From assembly GCA_052170315.1 (NCBI GenBank), contig JBQNAT010000003.1:79843-143842 (forward strand): a stretch of DNA of 64,000 nucleotides, written 5' to 3'. The position numbers and the translations under genes were made by a program. Source of the stretch: UBA9732 sp052170315 (GTDB lineage Bacteria; Spirochaetota; Spirochaetia; Sphaerochaetales; Sphaerochaetaceae). The notes below the pieces were generated by a model. That model made no database searches. It was given only the letters and a program-made list of their open reading frames with translations, and had not been told where the DNA came from. Positions 35,038-42,846 of this stretch are shown in pieces (the first letter of the stretch is position 1; each line of letters begins with the position of its first letter).

Positions 35038-36228
35038 TTATTCGATGATTTCGGTAACCTGACCGGAAGCTACTGTCTTTCCGCCTTCACGAACTGCGAA
35101 ACGGAGTCCCTTGTCCATTGCGACCGGGTGAATCAGCTCAACGATAAGGTCCGTGTGATCTCCGGGCATGACCATATGTACGCCTTCCTTAAGGCTGACT
35201 GTACCGGTAATGTCGGTTGTTCTGAAATAGAACTGAGGTCTGTATCCTGCAACAAATGCGCTGTGGCGTCCGCCTTCTTCCTTTGAAAGAACGTAGACTG
35301 TACCAATGAACTTTGTGTGCGGTGTGATTGACTTTGGCTTTGCAAGAACCTGACCCTTGACAACTTCCTTCTTGTCAACGCCTCTGAGAAGAGCGCCAAT
35401 GTTGTCACCGGCCTGACCTTCGTCAAGAGTCTTCTGGAACATTTCAACGCCTGTGCAGACAGTGTCGCGTGTTTCCTTGATACCGACAATCTGAACAGGG
35501 TCGTTAACATGAATAACACCACGCTCCACTCTTCCTGTTACAACTGTTCCTCTTCCGGAAATGGTGAAGATGTCTTCAATAGGCATGAGGAAAGGCTTGT
35601 CAACAGCTCTCTCCGGAAGCGGGATATATGAATCCATAGCGTCAAGCAGTTCCTGGATGCACTTTGTTGCTTCCGGGTTGTCCACTTCAGTCATTGCCTT
35701 GTATGCAGATCCTCTGATAACCGGGCAGTTGTCTCCGTCGAAACCGTAGGAGTTGAGAAGGTCTCTCATCTCTTCTTCAACAAGGTCAGCAAGCTCAGGA
35801 TCATCAATCTGGTCCATCTTGTTAATGAAAACAACGATTGCGGGTACACCAACCTGTCTTGCGAGCAGAATGTGCTCCTTTGTCTGCGCCTTTGCACCGT
35901 CATCAGCGGCAACAACAATGATTGAACCGTCCATCTGAGCGGCACCTGTAATCATGTTCTTGATGTAGTCGGCGTGACCCGGGCAGTCAACGTGAGCATA
36001 GTGTCTCTTGTCAGACTGATACTCAACGTGTCTTGTGTTGATGGTGATTCCTCTGGCCTTCTCTTCCGGAGCATTGTCAATCTGATCATAGCTCAGAACC
36101 TTGTCACCGAACTTTCTTGCGCAATACTGTGTGATTGCGGCTGTGAGAGTTGTCTTGCCATGGTCAACGTGTCCAATGGTACCAACGTTTACGTGAGGCT
36201 TGGTTCTCTCAAACTTCTCTTTAGCCAT
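35038..36228 (-). CDS. tuf: Elongation factor Tu
   Basis: The GTPase that carries aminoacyl-tRNA to the ribosome. G-domain motifs are GHVDHGKTT (19-27), the RGITI effector loop, DCPGH and NKMD; domains 2 and 3 follow to the conserved end VASGQVTEIIE. Two adjacent ATG codons occur; I choose the second (36228) because it lies 5 nt after GGAGG, against 2 nt for the first. 396 aa, normal. It opens the S10 cluster. Confidence 0.98.
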   Translation of the reverse strand: MAKEKFERTKPHVNVGTIGHVDHGKTTLTAAITQYCARKFGDKVLSYDQIDNAPEEKARGITINTRHVEYQSDKRHYAHVDCPGHADYIKNMITGAAQMDGSIIVVAADDGAKAQTKEHILLARQVGVPAIVVFINKMDQIDDPELADLVEEEMRDLLNSYGFDGDNCPVIRGSAYKAMTEVDNPEATKCIQELLDAMDSYIPLPERAVDKPFLMPIEDIFTISGRGTVVTGRVERGVIHVNDPVQIVGIKETRDTVCTGVEMFQKTLDEGQAGDNIGALLRGVDKKEVVKGQVLAKPKSITPHTKFIGTVYVLSKEEGGRHSAFVAGYRPQFYFRTTDITGTVSLKEGVHMVMPGDHTDLIVELIHPVAMDKGLRFAVREGGKTVASGQVTEIIE

Positions 36229-36238
36229 CATGTCCTCC

Positions 36239-36258
36239 TTGTGACCTTTTTGTCACAA
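36239..36258 (-). promoter_or_regulatory. Hairpin touching the tuf ribosome-binding site
   Basis: TTGTGAC-AAAAAG-GTCACAA is a perfect 7-bp stem with a 6-nt loop ending immediately before GGAGG at 36234-36238. It could help set access of the ribosome to tuf mRNA or protect the transcript end; no trigger is known. Confidence 0.5.
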
Positions 36259-36516
36259 ATCCAAAAATAAATGAATGTGCTCTAAAGGCACAAAGCCTTT
36301 ACCTGCTTACCATTGAGACAAACCCATATTCCATGAATGTTAAAAAGAAGGAATCCAGAGGTCGAAAGTCCAACGTCTTGAACCGCGACATAGCACAATT
36401 TTAAAAAACCGTGTTGTTTCTGGAACCACCTTATCATCCCTAAAATGATTGGTTTGGCTCTAGAATCTCACTCTTCCGATACTTTTAGGGCATACCGGCG
36501 GCGAGACACTTTTACC
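36259..36516 (-). promoter_or_regulatory. Long untranslated leader of the tuf operon
   Basis: About 280 nt separate the promoter from tuf. No convincing gene lies in it. CCCTAAAA (36483-36490 on the minus strand) and TTTTAGGG (36438-36445) form a perfect 8-bp inverted repeat 37 nt apart. A second small stem, ATCAT/ATGAT, overlaps the latter arm, so the two cannot form together. Confidence 0.4.
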
Positions 36517-36546
36517 AATATAGAACAAAACTCAAGTTATTGTCAA
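36517..36546 (-). promoter_or_regulatory. Promoter of the tuf-S10-spc-alpha operon
   Basis: TTGACA (36541-36546) and TATATT (36517-36522), 18 nt apart on the minus strand, lie downstream of the SGNH hydrolase gene. It is the strongest promoter match upstream of tuf. Confidence 0.75.
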
Positions 36547-36601
36547 GCATCGTGGGGAAAAAGTGTAATTTGTTCCGTACAGTCTTTTTAAAAGACAATT
36601 T

Positions 36602-37288
36602 TCAGAAGGCAAGAAAGTCGCTCATAAAAGCATCAAAACATTCATGGATAACCTTCTGCCCCTTTGAATTGGGATGTATCCCGTCAGGACACATCAGAGC
36701 TGAAACATTGCCGCAGTCATTGAAAGCCGCGCGCACATCTATGAGAGGAATATTCATTCCGGCGGCAACACCCTTTACAGCATCCGAATAGACAGCCTGC
36801 GAATTTTCAAATCGTGCGCCTTCTCTGTCTATCCATTTTCTGATGTTTTCCCTGTCAAGGTTCATTGTCCCGCAAAGATGGTCAACATACATTCCCGTCT
36901 GTACAGGCACAAGCGTGGATACAACGGGCAGACGCCTCTGCTTCAGGAAAAAATCAACCATATCATTATAAGTGGAAGTAAAATCGTAAAATTCAGTATT
37001 GGGACCGTGGAAATCCAGAGGGTTTTCAGAAATGGCCGCCCAGTTGAAATCGCTGTCATTACCGCCGAAATTCATGAAGACAATATCAGCATCTACCGCT
37101 GAAAACATTTTCTGCACATAATTCCAGGCCTTTGTGATGGTGCAGCCGAACTTGCTCAAATTCCTGACCGTCATGCCTGCCCTGGCCGCAATCTCATTGA
37201 AACCTATGCCGTCGTTAACCGCGTAGCGCATACCGCTGTCCAGCTGGACACCTTTGAAAATGGAATCACCGAAGATGTTTATCTTCAC
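36602..37288 (-). CDS. SGNH/GDSL-family hydrolase
   Basis: Catalytic blocks are clear: GDSI with Ser9 as nucleophile, GGND (75-78), and DGIHPN with Asp202 and His205 completing the triad. Such enzymes are esterases, lipases or carbohydrate deacetylases; the substrate is not evident. There is no signal peptide, so it should be cytoplasmic. The start is GTG at 37288, with AGGAGG 7 nt upstream. It sits alone between the rpsG terminator and the tuf promoter, where fusA lies in classical str operons. An AAAACC-TCAC-GGTTTT inverted repeat is present about 80 nt upstream. Confidence 0.85.
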   Translation of the reverse strand: MKINIFGDSIFKGVQLDSGMRYAVNDGIGFNEIAARAGMTVRNLSKFGCTITKAWNYVQKMFSAVDADIVFMNFGGNDSDFNWAAISENPLDFHGPNTEFYDFTSTYNDMVDFFLKQRRLPVVSTLVPVQTGMYVDHLCGTMNLDRENIRKWIDREGARFENSQAVYSDAVKGVAAGMNIPLIDVRAAFNDCGNVSALMCPDGIHPNSKGQKVIHECFDAFMSDFLAF

Positions 37289-37439
37289 GTACAGCCTCCT
37301 GTCTTCAATTAAATTATTACAGCCGTTTTACCTCGGGAAAAATAGCTAATATTATTCATTTTGAAAACCGTGAGGTTTTGACCACCGCAAACGGGAGATA
37401 GTAATTTTTCACCATTTGACGCGAACATGTAAAAAGCAT

Positions 37440-37480
37440 AAAAAAAGCTGCCGCTTCCGCCATTTGGCGTCCGCGACAGC
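37440..37480 (-). terminator. Terminator after rpsG
   Basis: The minus strand forms GCTGTCGC / GCGGCAGC with an inner CGCC-AAAT-GGCG stem, followed by seven T residues, starting about 27 nt after the rpsG stop. It ends the tRNA-Thr to rpsG operon. The spacer to the SGNH gene (37289-37439) otherwise shows only a small inverted repeat. Confidence 0.88.
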
Positions 37481-37507
37481 CTTCCAAACCTTTTTCTGAA
37501 GGAAGAC

Positions 37508-37978
37508 TCAGAATCTGATGTGGCTGAAAGCCTTGTTAGCTTCCGCCATTCTGTGCATATCTTCTTTCTTCTTGAAAGCTGAACCGGTATTCGCATAAGC
37601 GTCCAGAAGCTCTGCCGCAAGCTTTTCGCTCATGGACTTTCCGGCGCGACCGCGCGCGGCGGCAATTAGCCAGCGCATGGCAAGAGCCTCCCGCCTGGGC
37701 TCGCGGATATCGGTAGGAACCTGATAGGTGGCTCCGCCTACTCTCTTTGATTTTACTTCAACAACCGGCTTTACGTTCTCAAGAGCCTTGTTGAATACAT
37801 CAAGAGGAGACTCTCCGGTCTTTTCGCCCATAATTGTCATTGCATCATAAAGGATGCGTGTGCTTACGGACTTCTTTCCGTCAAGCATCATGCGGTTAAT
37901 AAACTTTTCAACAACTGTGCTGTTGTAAACGGAATCCGGAAGGACTTCTCTAACGGGTGCGTTTGTTCTTCTTGACAT
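37508..37978 (-). CDS. rpsG: 30S ribosomal protein S7
   Basis: S7 starts assembly of the 30S head. Signature: MLDGKKSVSTRILYDAMTIM, KSRRVGGATYQVP-like SKRVGGATYQVPTDIREPRR and AMRWLIAAARGR. 156 aa. It follows rpsL by 15 nt. The usual next gene, fusA, is missing. Confidence 0.97.
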   Translation of the reverse strand: MSRRTNAPVREVLPDSVYNSTVVEKFINRMMLDGKKSVSTRILYDAMTIMGEKTGESPLDVFNKALENVKPVVEVKSKRVGGATYQVPTDIREPRREALAMRWLIAAARGRAGKSMSEKLAAELLDAYANTGSAFKKKEDMHRMAEANKAFSHIRF

Positions 37979-37993
37979 TCAGATACCTCCTCA

Positions 37994-38368
37994 TCAGGCC
38001 TTAGGCTTTTTGGCACCGTACTTGGAGCGGCTTCTCTTTCTGTCTGCGACACCCTGAGTATCCTTTGTACCGCGGATGATGTGATAACGTACACCGGGAA
38101 GGTCTTTTACTCTTCCGCCTCTGATAAGAACAACTGAGTGCTCCTGAAGGTTGTGTCCGATTCCCGGGATGTAGGCCGTAACTTCAATTCCGTTTGAAAG
38201 ACGCACACGTGCGACTTTTCTCAAAGCTGAGTTAGGCTTCTTCGGTGTAACTGTCATGACCTTTGTGCAGACTCCGCGCTTCTGCGGGCAGCCTTCCAAA
38301 GCGGGTGACTTTGTCTTGTAGGTGACCTTTGCGCGGCCCTTTCTTACAAGTTGGTTAATTGTAGGCAT
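37994..38368 (-). CDS. rpsL: 30S ribosomal protein S12
   Basis: S12 is the decoding-fidelity protein and streptomycin target-site modulator. PKKPNSALRK and RGGRVKDLPGVRYH carry the lysines equivalent to K43 and K88 of E. coli, the streptomycin-sensitive state. 124 aa. The ribosome-binding site is GAGGAG. The 143-nt gap upstream contains tandem hairpins. Confidence 0.98.
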   Translation of the reverse strand: MPTINQLVRKGRAKVTYKTKSPALEGCPQKRGVCTKVMTVTPKKPNSALRKVARVRLSNGIEVTAYIPGIGHNLQEHSVVLIRGGRVKDLPGVRYHIIRGTKDTQGVADRKRSRSKYGAKKPKA

Positions 38369-38396
38369 TATGCTTACTCCTCACCGTACACAGCGC

Positions 38397-38504
38397 TTCC
38401 GCGGAACACGGAACAACTGCCATGTACGCAAATCTGCCGTTCATACGAACGGCATGCCGGACACCGGAGTATCCGGCAATATATTCCTTACGGACGTGTC
38501 CGTA
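38397..38504 (-). repeat. Tandem stem-loops between rpoC and rpsL
   Basis: Four inverted repeats lie in a row: 38489-38504 (TACGGAC-GT-GTCCGTA), 38456-38477 (GCCGGA...TCCGGC), 38436-38453 (GCCGTTC-ATAC-GAACGGC on the plus strand orientation, perfect 7 bp) and 38397-38406 (TTCCGCGGAA). None is followed by a T tract, so they do not look like simple terminators. Confidence 0.6.
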
Positions 38505-38511
38505 CAGACTT

Positions 38512-41500
38512 TTACTCTTCGTCGTCTCCGATTTCTTCTTCGGAAACGCCTTCAAAATCCTCTTCGCCTTCGACCGACATATCGGCAAGGTCCTCGATAT
38601 CTTCCATGGCCCTTTCGCTCATGACGGATTCGACCTTGTTGCTCAGCTCCAGAGCATCTTCATCCTTAAGCTTAACATCTCTGTAGCACTTCATGCCGGT
38701 TCCGGCAGGAATGAGGTGTCCGATTATGACGTTTTCCTTAAGACCTCGCAACTCATCTCTACTACCAGCAATCGCCGCATTTGTCAAGACCTTGGTGGTC
38801 TCCTGGAACGAAGCCGCGCTTATGAATGAGTCTATTGACAGTGAAGCGTTCGTAATACCGAGCAGGCACGGTCTTGCAATTGCGGGCTGACCGCCTTCGG
38901 CTATGACCCTTGCGTTCTCCTCATGGAAGCGATACTTGTCTATCTTCTGTCCAAGAATGAACTTAGTATCGCCGACCTTAAGAATTTCAACCTTCCTGAG
39001 CATTTGTCTTACAACTATACCCAGATGTTTGTCGTTGATATCAACGCCTTGAAGTCTGTAAACTTCCTGAACTTCATTGAGAAGGAACTGCTGGAGCCTG
39101 TTCTCTCCGGAAATGCTCAGAATATCATGCGGGTCAATGTTTCCGTCACATAGTCTTTCGCCGGCCTCGACATGATCCCCTTCTCTTACAAGTATGTGCT
39201 TTCCAAGAAGGATGGAATGCTTGTACTGCTTTCCGAATTCGTCTGTGACAATGATGGCTCTCTTGCCCTTCTCTATGTTGCCATATTTTACAATACCGCT
39301 TACCTGAGCAAGGATTGCGACGTTTCTGGGCTTGCGGGCCTCGAACAGTTCTCCGACTCTCGGAAGACCTCCGGTGATATCCTTCGTCTTTACGGAAGCC
39401 ATGAGCAGTCTTGCAAGAATTTGACCTTCTTCAACCATCTCGCCATCGCCTATCTGAATGTAGGAAGACCCCGGAAGCAGGTAGGAAGCCTGGACGTTTC
39501 CGTCAGCGTCAAGTATCTCAATTCTTGGTTCAACGTTGTCCAGGGCATGGTCTGTAACTCTGTACCCTACGGTACCGGTTTCCTCGTTTACTTCCTTAAC
39601 AAGCGTTGTGCCCAGAGTAAGGTCTACGAAACGTACCATACCGTTTACTTCGGAAATGATAGGCTCCGAGAACGGGTCAAACGTGATTACCGCATCTCCC
39701 GTAGGCACGTACTGGTTCTCTTTAACGTGAAGTATGGAACCTGTTTTGGCATCCATTCTCTCTTCCGCTCCAAGAACGGCAACCTTGCTTCCGAAGATCC
39801 TCACTATTCCGCCCTTGACCGAGCAGATAATCTTCTCTTTTCCATTTGTGCAGACAACTGTGTTTCCGGCAACCTTCATTCCGTCGGAAATACCTTCCGC
39901 AAGCTTTGTCTTTCCCGCAAGAGTGAATTCGTCAAGAGCCGGCCTGTAGTAGACGTAGCCCTTTCTTGTGAAAAGACAGGCATTGTCTTCTTTCCTAATA
40001 ACCGTGCTTCCTGAAATTCTGGTAACATAGACCGGATGCTTGAAAATAACCTTGTTTTCCTCCGCGCTTGTGGATGCCGTTCCTCCGACGTGGAAGGTTC
40101 TCATCGTAAGCTGGGTTCCGGGCTGTCCGATAGACTGCGCCGCAATGATTCCTACAGCCTCGCCCACAAGAACAGGCTTGTTTGTAGCAAGGTTTCTGCC
40201 GTAGCACTTCATGCAGACACCGTGCTTGGCTTCGCAGGTAAGAACGGTTCTTACCAGAACGCCTTCAACACCGGCATCCTCAATTGTCCTGGCTTCCTCA
40301 TCTGAAATCTCATGGTCAATGGGAACAATTATCTCACCCGTATTCGGGTTAACAACGTTCTCAAGGGTATAGTGACCTGTGATACGCTCGGCAAGAGACT
40401 GGATAATATCGTCTCCGTCCTTGATGGCGGTTCTTATGATACCGTTAATGGTTCCGCAATCCTCTTCGTTAATGACAACGTCCTGGGAAATATCAACAAG
40501 CCTTCTTGTAAGATATCCGGCTTCGGCAGTCTTAAGAGCTGTATCTGAAAGACCCTTTCTGGCTCCGTTCGTAGAAATGAAGAATTCGATAATCGAAAGG
40601 CCTTCCTTGAAGTTCGACTTAATCGGGAACTCGATAATGTCTCCGCTGGGCTTGGACATAAGACCGCGCATTCCGCCAAGCTGGCGAATCTGTGTCTTTG
40701 AACCTCTGGCGCCTGAATCTGCCATGAGGAACAGAGGGTTGAAACCGTTCTGGCTTTCCCTTAGCTTTGCCATAAGCTCGTCAGCAAGCTGCTCGTTGGT
40801 CTGCGACCATATGTCAATAAGCCTGTTGTAGCGTTCTTCCTGAGTAATCTGACCGTGATGGTACTGGTCAAGAACTTCGCTCTGCTTATCATTGGCGGCC
40901 TTTACAAGAGTCTTCTTGGACTCCGGAACTATCATGTCAGAAAGACCGATTGTAGCTCCGAAAAGCGTTGCGTATTTGAAACCCACATCCTTAATGGCAT
41001 CGCAGAGTTTTACGACAACGGAGTTTTTGTCAAGCTTCAGAGCTCTGGAAATCAGCTGCTTCAGCTGCTTGTCTCCGAAGAGCTTGTTGCAGGCCTCAAA
41101 GGTTATACCCTGAACCGGCGGAAGCGCGTCAAAGAAAAGAAGTCTTCCGGGCGTCGTGTAATCATCGGGGTTCTTGGGATAGGTATAGCGGTGACCGTTG
41201 GGAAGCGTGTATCCTATCTTCGCGTTGTAGGAAAGACTTCCGGCTTCGATGGCCATCTGTATTTCATCAATATTATCATAGTAGCTTCCGTCGCCCTTGG
41301 CATCGACCTTTTCCCTTGTGAGGTAGTTTATTCCAAGAACCATGTCCTGTGACGGATAGACAATCGGCTTTCCGTTTGCGGGGTCAAGCAGGTTGGTCGT
41401 ACTGAGCATAAGAGTCCAGCACTCAAGCTGCGCGGCCTGTGTGAGAGGAACGTGGATAGGCATCTGGTCGCCGTCGAAGTCCGCGTTAAAAGCATGGCAT

Positions 41501-42831
41501 ACAAGAGGATGAAGCTTAAGGGCTTTACCTTCTACAAGGACAGGCTCGAAGGCCTGAATACCAAGCCTGTGGAGCGTAGGAGCGCGGTTCAGCAGAACCG
41601 GATGGTCTTTTACAACCTCGTCCAGCACTGACCATACATCTGCAGTCTCCTGCTCTACAAGAGTCTTTGCCTTCTTAACGTTGGAAGCCAGACCTGACTG
41701 TACAAGCTTCTTCATAAGGAAAGGCTTGAAAAGCTCAAGAGCCATCTTTGAAGGAACGCCGCACTGATGCATCCTAAGTTCCGGTCCTACAACGATTACC
41801 GAACGTCCGGAGTAGTCTACACGCTTACCAAGCAGGTTCTGTCTGAAACGTCCCTGTTTTCCCTTGAGCATATCGGAAAGAGACTTAAGAGGCCTGCTGT
41901 TTGCGCCCTTTACGGCTCCGCGCTTGCGCTTTGAGTTGTCAAGTAGCGCATCCACTGCTTCCTGAAGCATCCTCTTTTCGTTTCTGACAATTATGTCAGG
42001 CGCATGAAGGCTTATAAGGCGCTGAAGACGGTTATTTCTGTTGATAACCCTTCTGTACAGGTCGTTGAGATCGCTTGTTGCAAATCTTCCGCCGTCAAGC
42101 TGGACCATGGGTCTGAGGTCAGGCGGGATTACGGGGACAACCGAAAGTATCATCCATTCAGGGCGGTTGTCGCTGCCTCTGAAATTCTCAATTACCTCAA
42201 TCCTTTTGAGAAGACGCTTGTCAGCCGCCTTTGTCCCCTTGCTTCTCATCTGTTCGCCAAGCTCCTGACTCAGGGCGTTGAGGTCCAAATCCGCAAGAAG
42301 AATTCTGATAGCCTCTGCGCCCATCATGGCCGTAAAGGAATCACCGTACTGCTCGTGGGCTCTGATGTACTCTTCCTCAGTAAGGAGCTGTTTATACTTA
42401 AGCTCAGTGTCTCCTGCGTTGAGAACAATGTACTTCTCATAGTAAAGAACGCTCTGAAGGGCGGTTTTGGAAATGTCCAGAAGCAGGCTCATCCTTGAAG
42501 GAACGCTTCTGTAGTACCATATGTGGGATACCGGAGAAGCCAGGGTTATATGTCCCATCCTTTCACGGCGAACCTTTGTATTTGTAACTTCAACTCCGCA
42601 GCGGTCGCAGACAACACCCTTGTAACGGATGGACTTGAACTTACCGCAGTAGCACTCCCATTCTTTCGTTGTTCCGAAGATTTTCTCACAGAAAAGGCCT
42701 TCCCTCTCCGGTCTGAGAGTCCTGTAGTTGATTGTTTCAGGTTTTTTGACCTCACCGTATGACCAGGCTTTGATCTGCTCTGGTGAAGCCAGCTTTATCA
42801 TTACACTATCGAAATCTTGTATATCCTTCAT
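38512..42831 (-). CDS. rpoC: RNA polymerase beta' subunit
   Basis: The catalytic Mg-binding motif NADFDGDQM spans residues 449-457. The N-terminal zinc finger uses Cys60, Cys62, Cys75 and Cys78, and the second zinc site includes CEAKHGVCMKC. The trigger loop region and the C-terminal omega-contact region are present. 1439 aa, typical, with an acidic tail (DLADMSVEGEEDFEGVSEEE). It starts 15 nt after rpoB. Large open frames on the opposite strand inside it are not genes. Confidence 0.98.
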   Translation of the reverse strand: MKDIQDFDSVMIKLASPEQIKAWSYGEVKKPETINYRTLRPEREGLFCEKIFGTTKEWECYCGKFKSIRYKGVVCDRCGVEVTNTKVRRERMGHITLASPVSHIWYYRSVPSRMSLLLDISKTALQSVLYYEKYIVLNAGDTELKYKQLLTEEEYIRAHEQYGDSFTAMMGAEAIRILLADLDLNALSQELGEQMRSKGTKAADKRLLKRIEVIENFRGSDNRPEWMILSVVPVIPPDLRPMVQLDGGRFATSDLNDLYRRVINRNNRLQRLISLHAPDIIVRNEKRMLQEAVDALLDNSKRKRGAVKGANSRPLKSLSDMLKGKQGRFRQNLLGKRVDYSGRSVIVVGPELRMHQCGVPSKMALELFKPFLMKKLVQSGLASNVKKAKTLVEQETADVWSVLDEVVKDHPVLLNRAPTLHRLGIQAFEPVLVEGKALKLHPLVCHAFNADFDGDQMPIHVPLTQAAQLECWTLMLSTTNLLDPANGKPIVYPSQDMVLGINYLTREKVDAKGDGSYYDNIDEIQMAIEAGSLSYNAKIGYTLPNGHRYTYPKNPDDYTTPGRLLFFDALPPVQGITFEACNKLFGDKQLKQLISRALKLDKNSVVVKLCDAIKDVGFKYATLFGATIGLSDMIVPESKKTLVKAANDKQSEVLDQYHHGQITQEERYNRLIDIWSQTNEQLADELMAKLRESQNGFNPLFLMADSGARGSKTQIRQLGGMRGLMSKPSGDIIEFPIKSNFKEGLSIIEFFISTNGARKGLSDTALKTAEAGYLTRRLVDISQDVVINEEDCGTINGIIRTAIKDGDDIIQSLAERITGHYTLENVVNPNTGEIIVPIDHEISDEEARTIEDAGVEGVLVRTVLTCEAKHGVCMKCYGRNLATNKPVLVGEAVGIIAAQSIGQPGTQLTMRTFHVGGTASTSAEENKVIFKHPVYVTRISGSTVIRKEDNACLFTRKGYVYYRPALDEFTLAGKTKLAEGISDGMKVAGNTVVCTNGKEKIICSVKGGIVRIFGSKVAVLGAEERMDAKTGSILHVKENQYVPTGDAVITFDPFSEPIISEVNGMVRFVDLTLGTTLVKEVNEETGTVGYRVTDHALDNVEPRIEILDADGNVQASYLLPGSSYIQIGDGEMVEEGQILARLLMASVKTKDITGGLPRVGELFEARKPRNVAILAQVSGIVKYGNIEKGKRAIIVTDEFGKQYKHSILLGKHILVREGDHVEAGERLCDGNIDPHDILSISGENRLQQFLLNEVQEVYRLQGVDINDKHLGIVVRQMLRKVEILKVGDTKFILGQKIDKYRFHEENARVIAEGGQPAIARPCLLGITNASLSIDSFISAASFQETTKVLTNAAIAGSRDELRGLKENVIIGHLIPAGTGMKCYRDVKLKDEDALELSNKVESVMSERAMEDIEDLADMSVEGEEDFEGVSEEEIGDDEE

Positions 42832-42846
42832 CTACAGCTCCCCGAA

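Noticed and set aside
36282..36437. 51-codon open frame in the tuf leader on the minus strand
   Set aside because: AGGG touches the ATG directly rather than at normal spacing, composition looks random and no conserved motif is present.
39172..40014. 280-codon open frame antisense to rpoC
   Set aside because: Shadow of a highly conserved gene, with no domain or translation signal.
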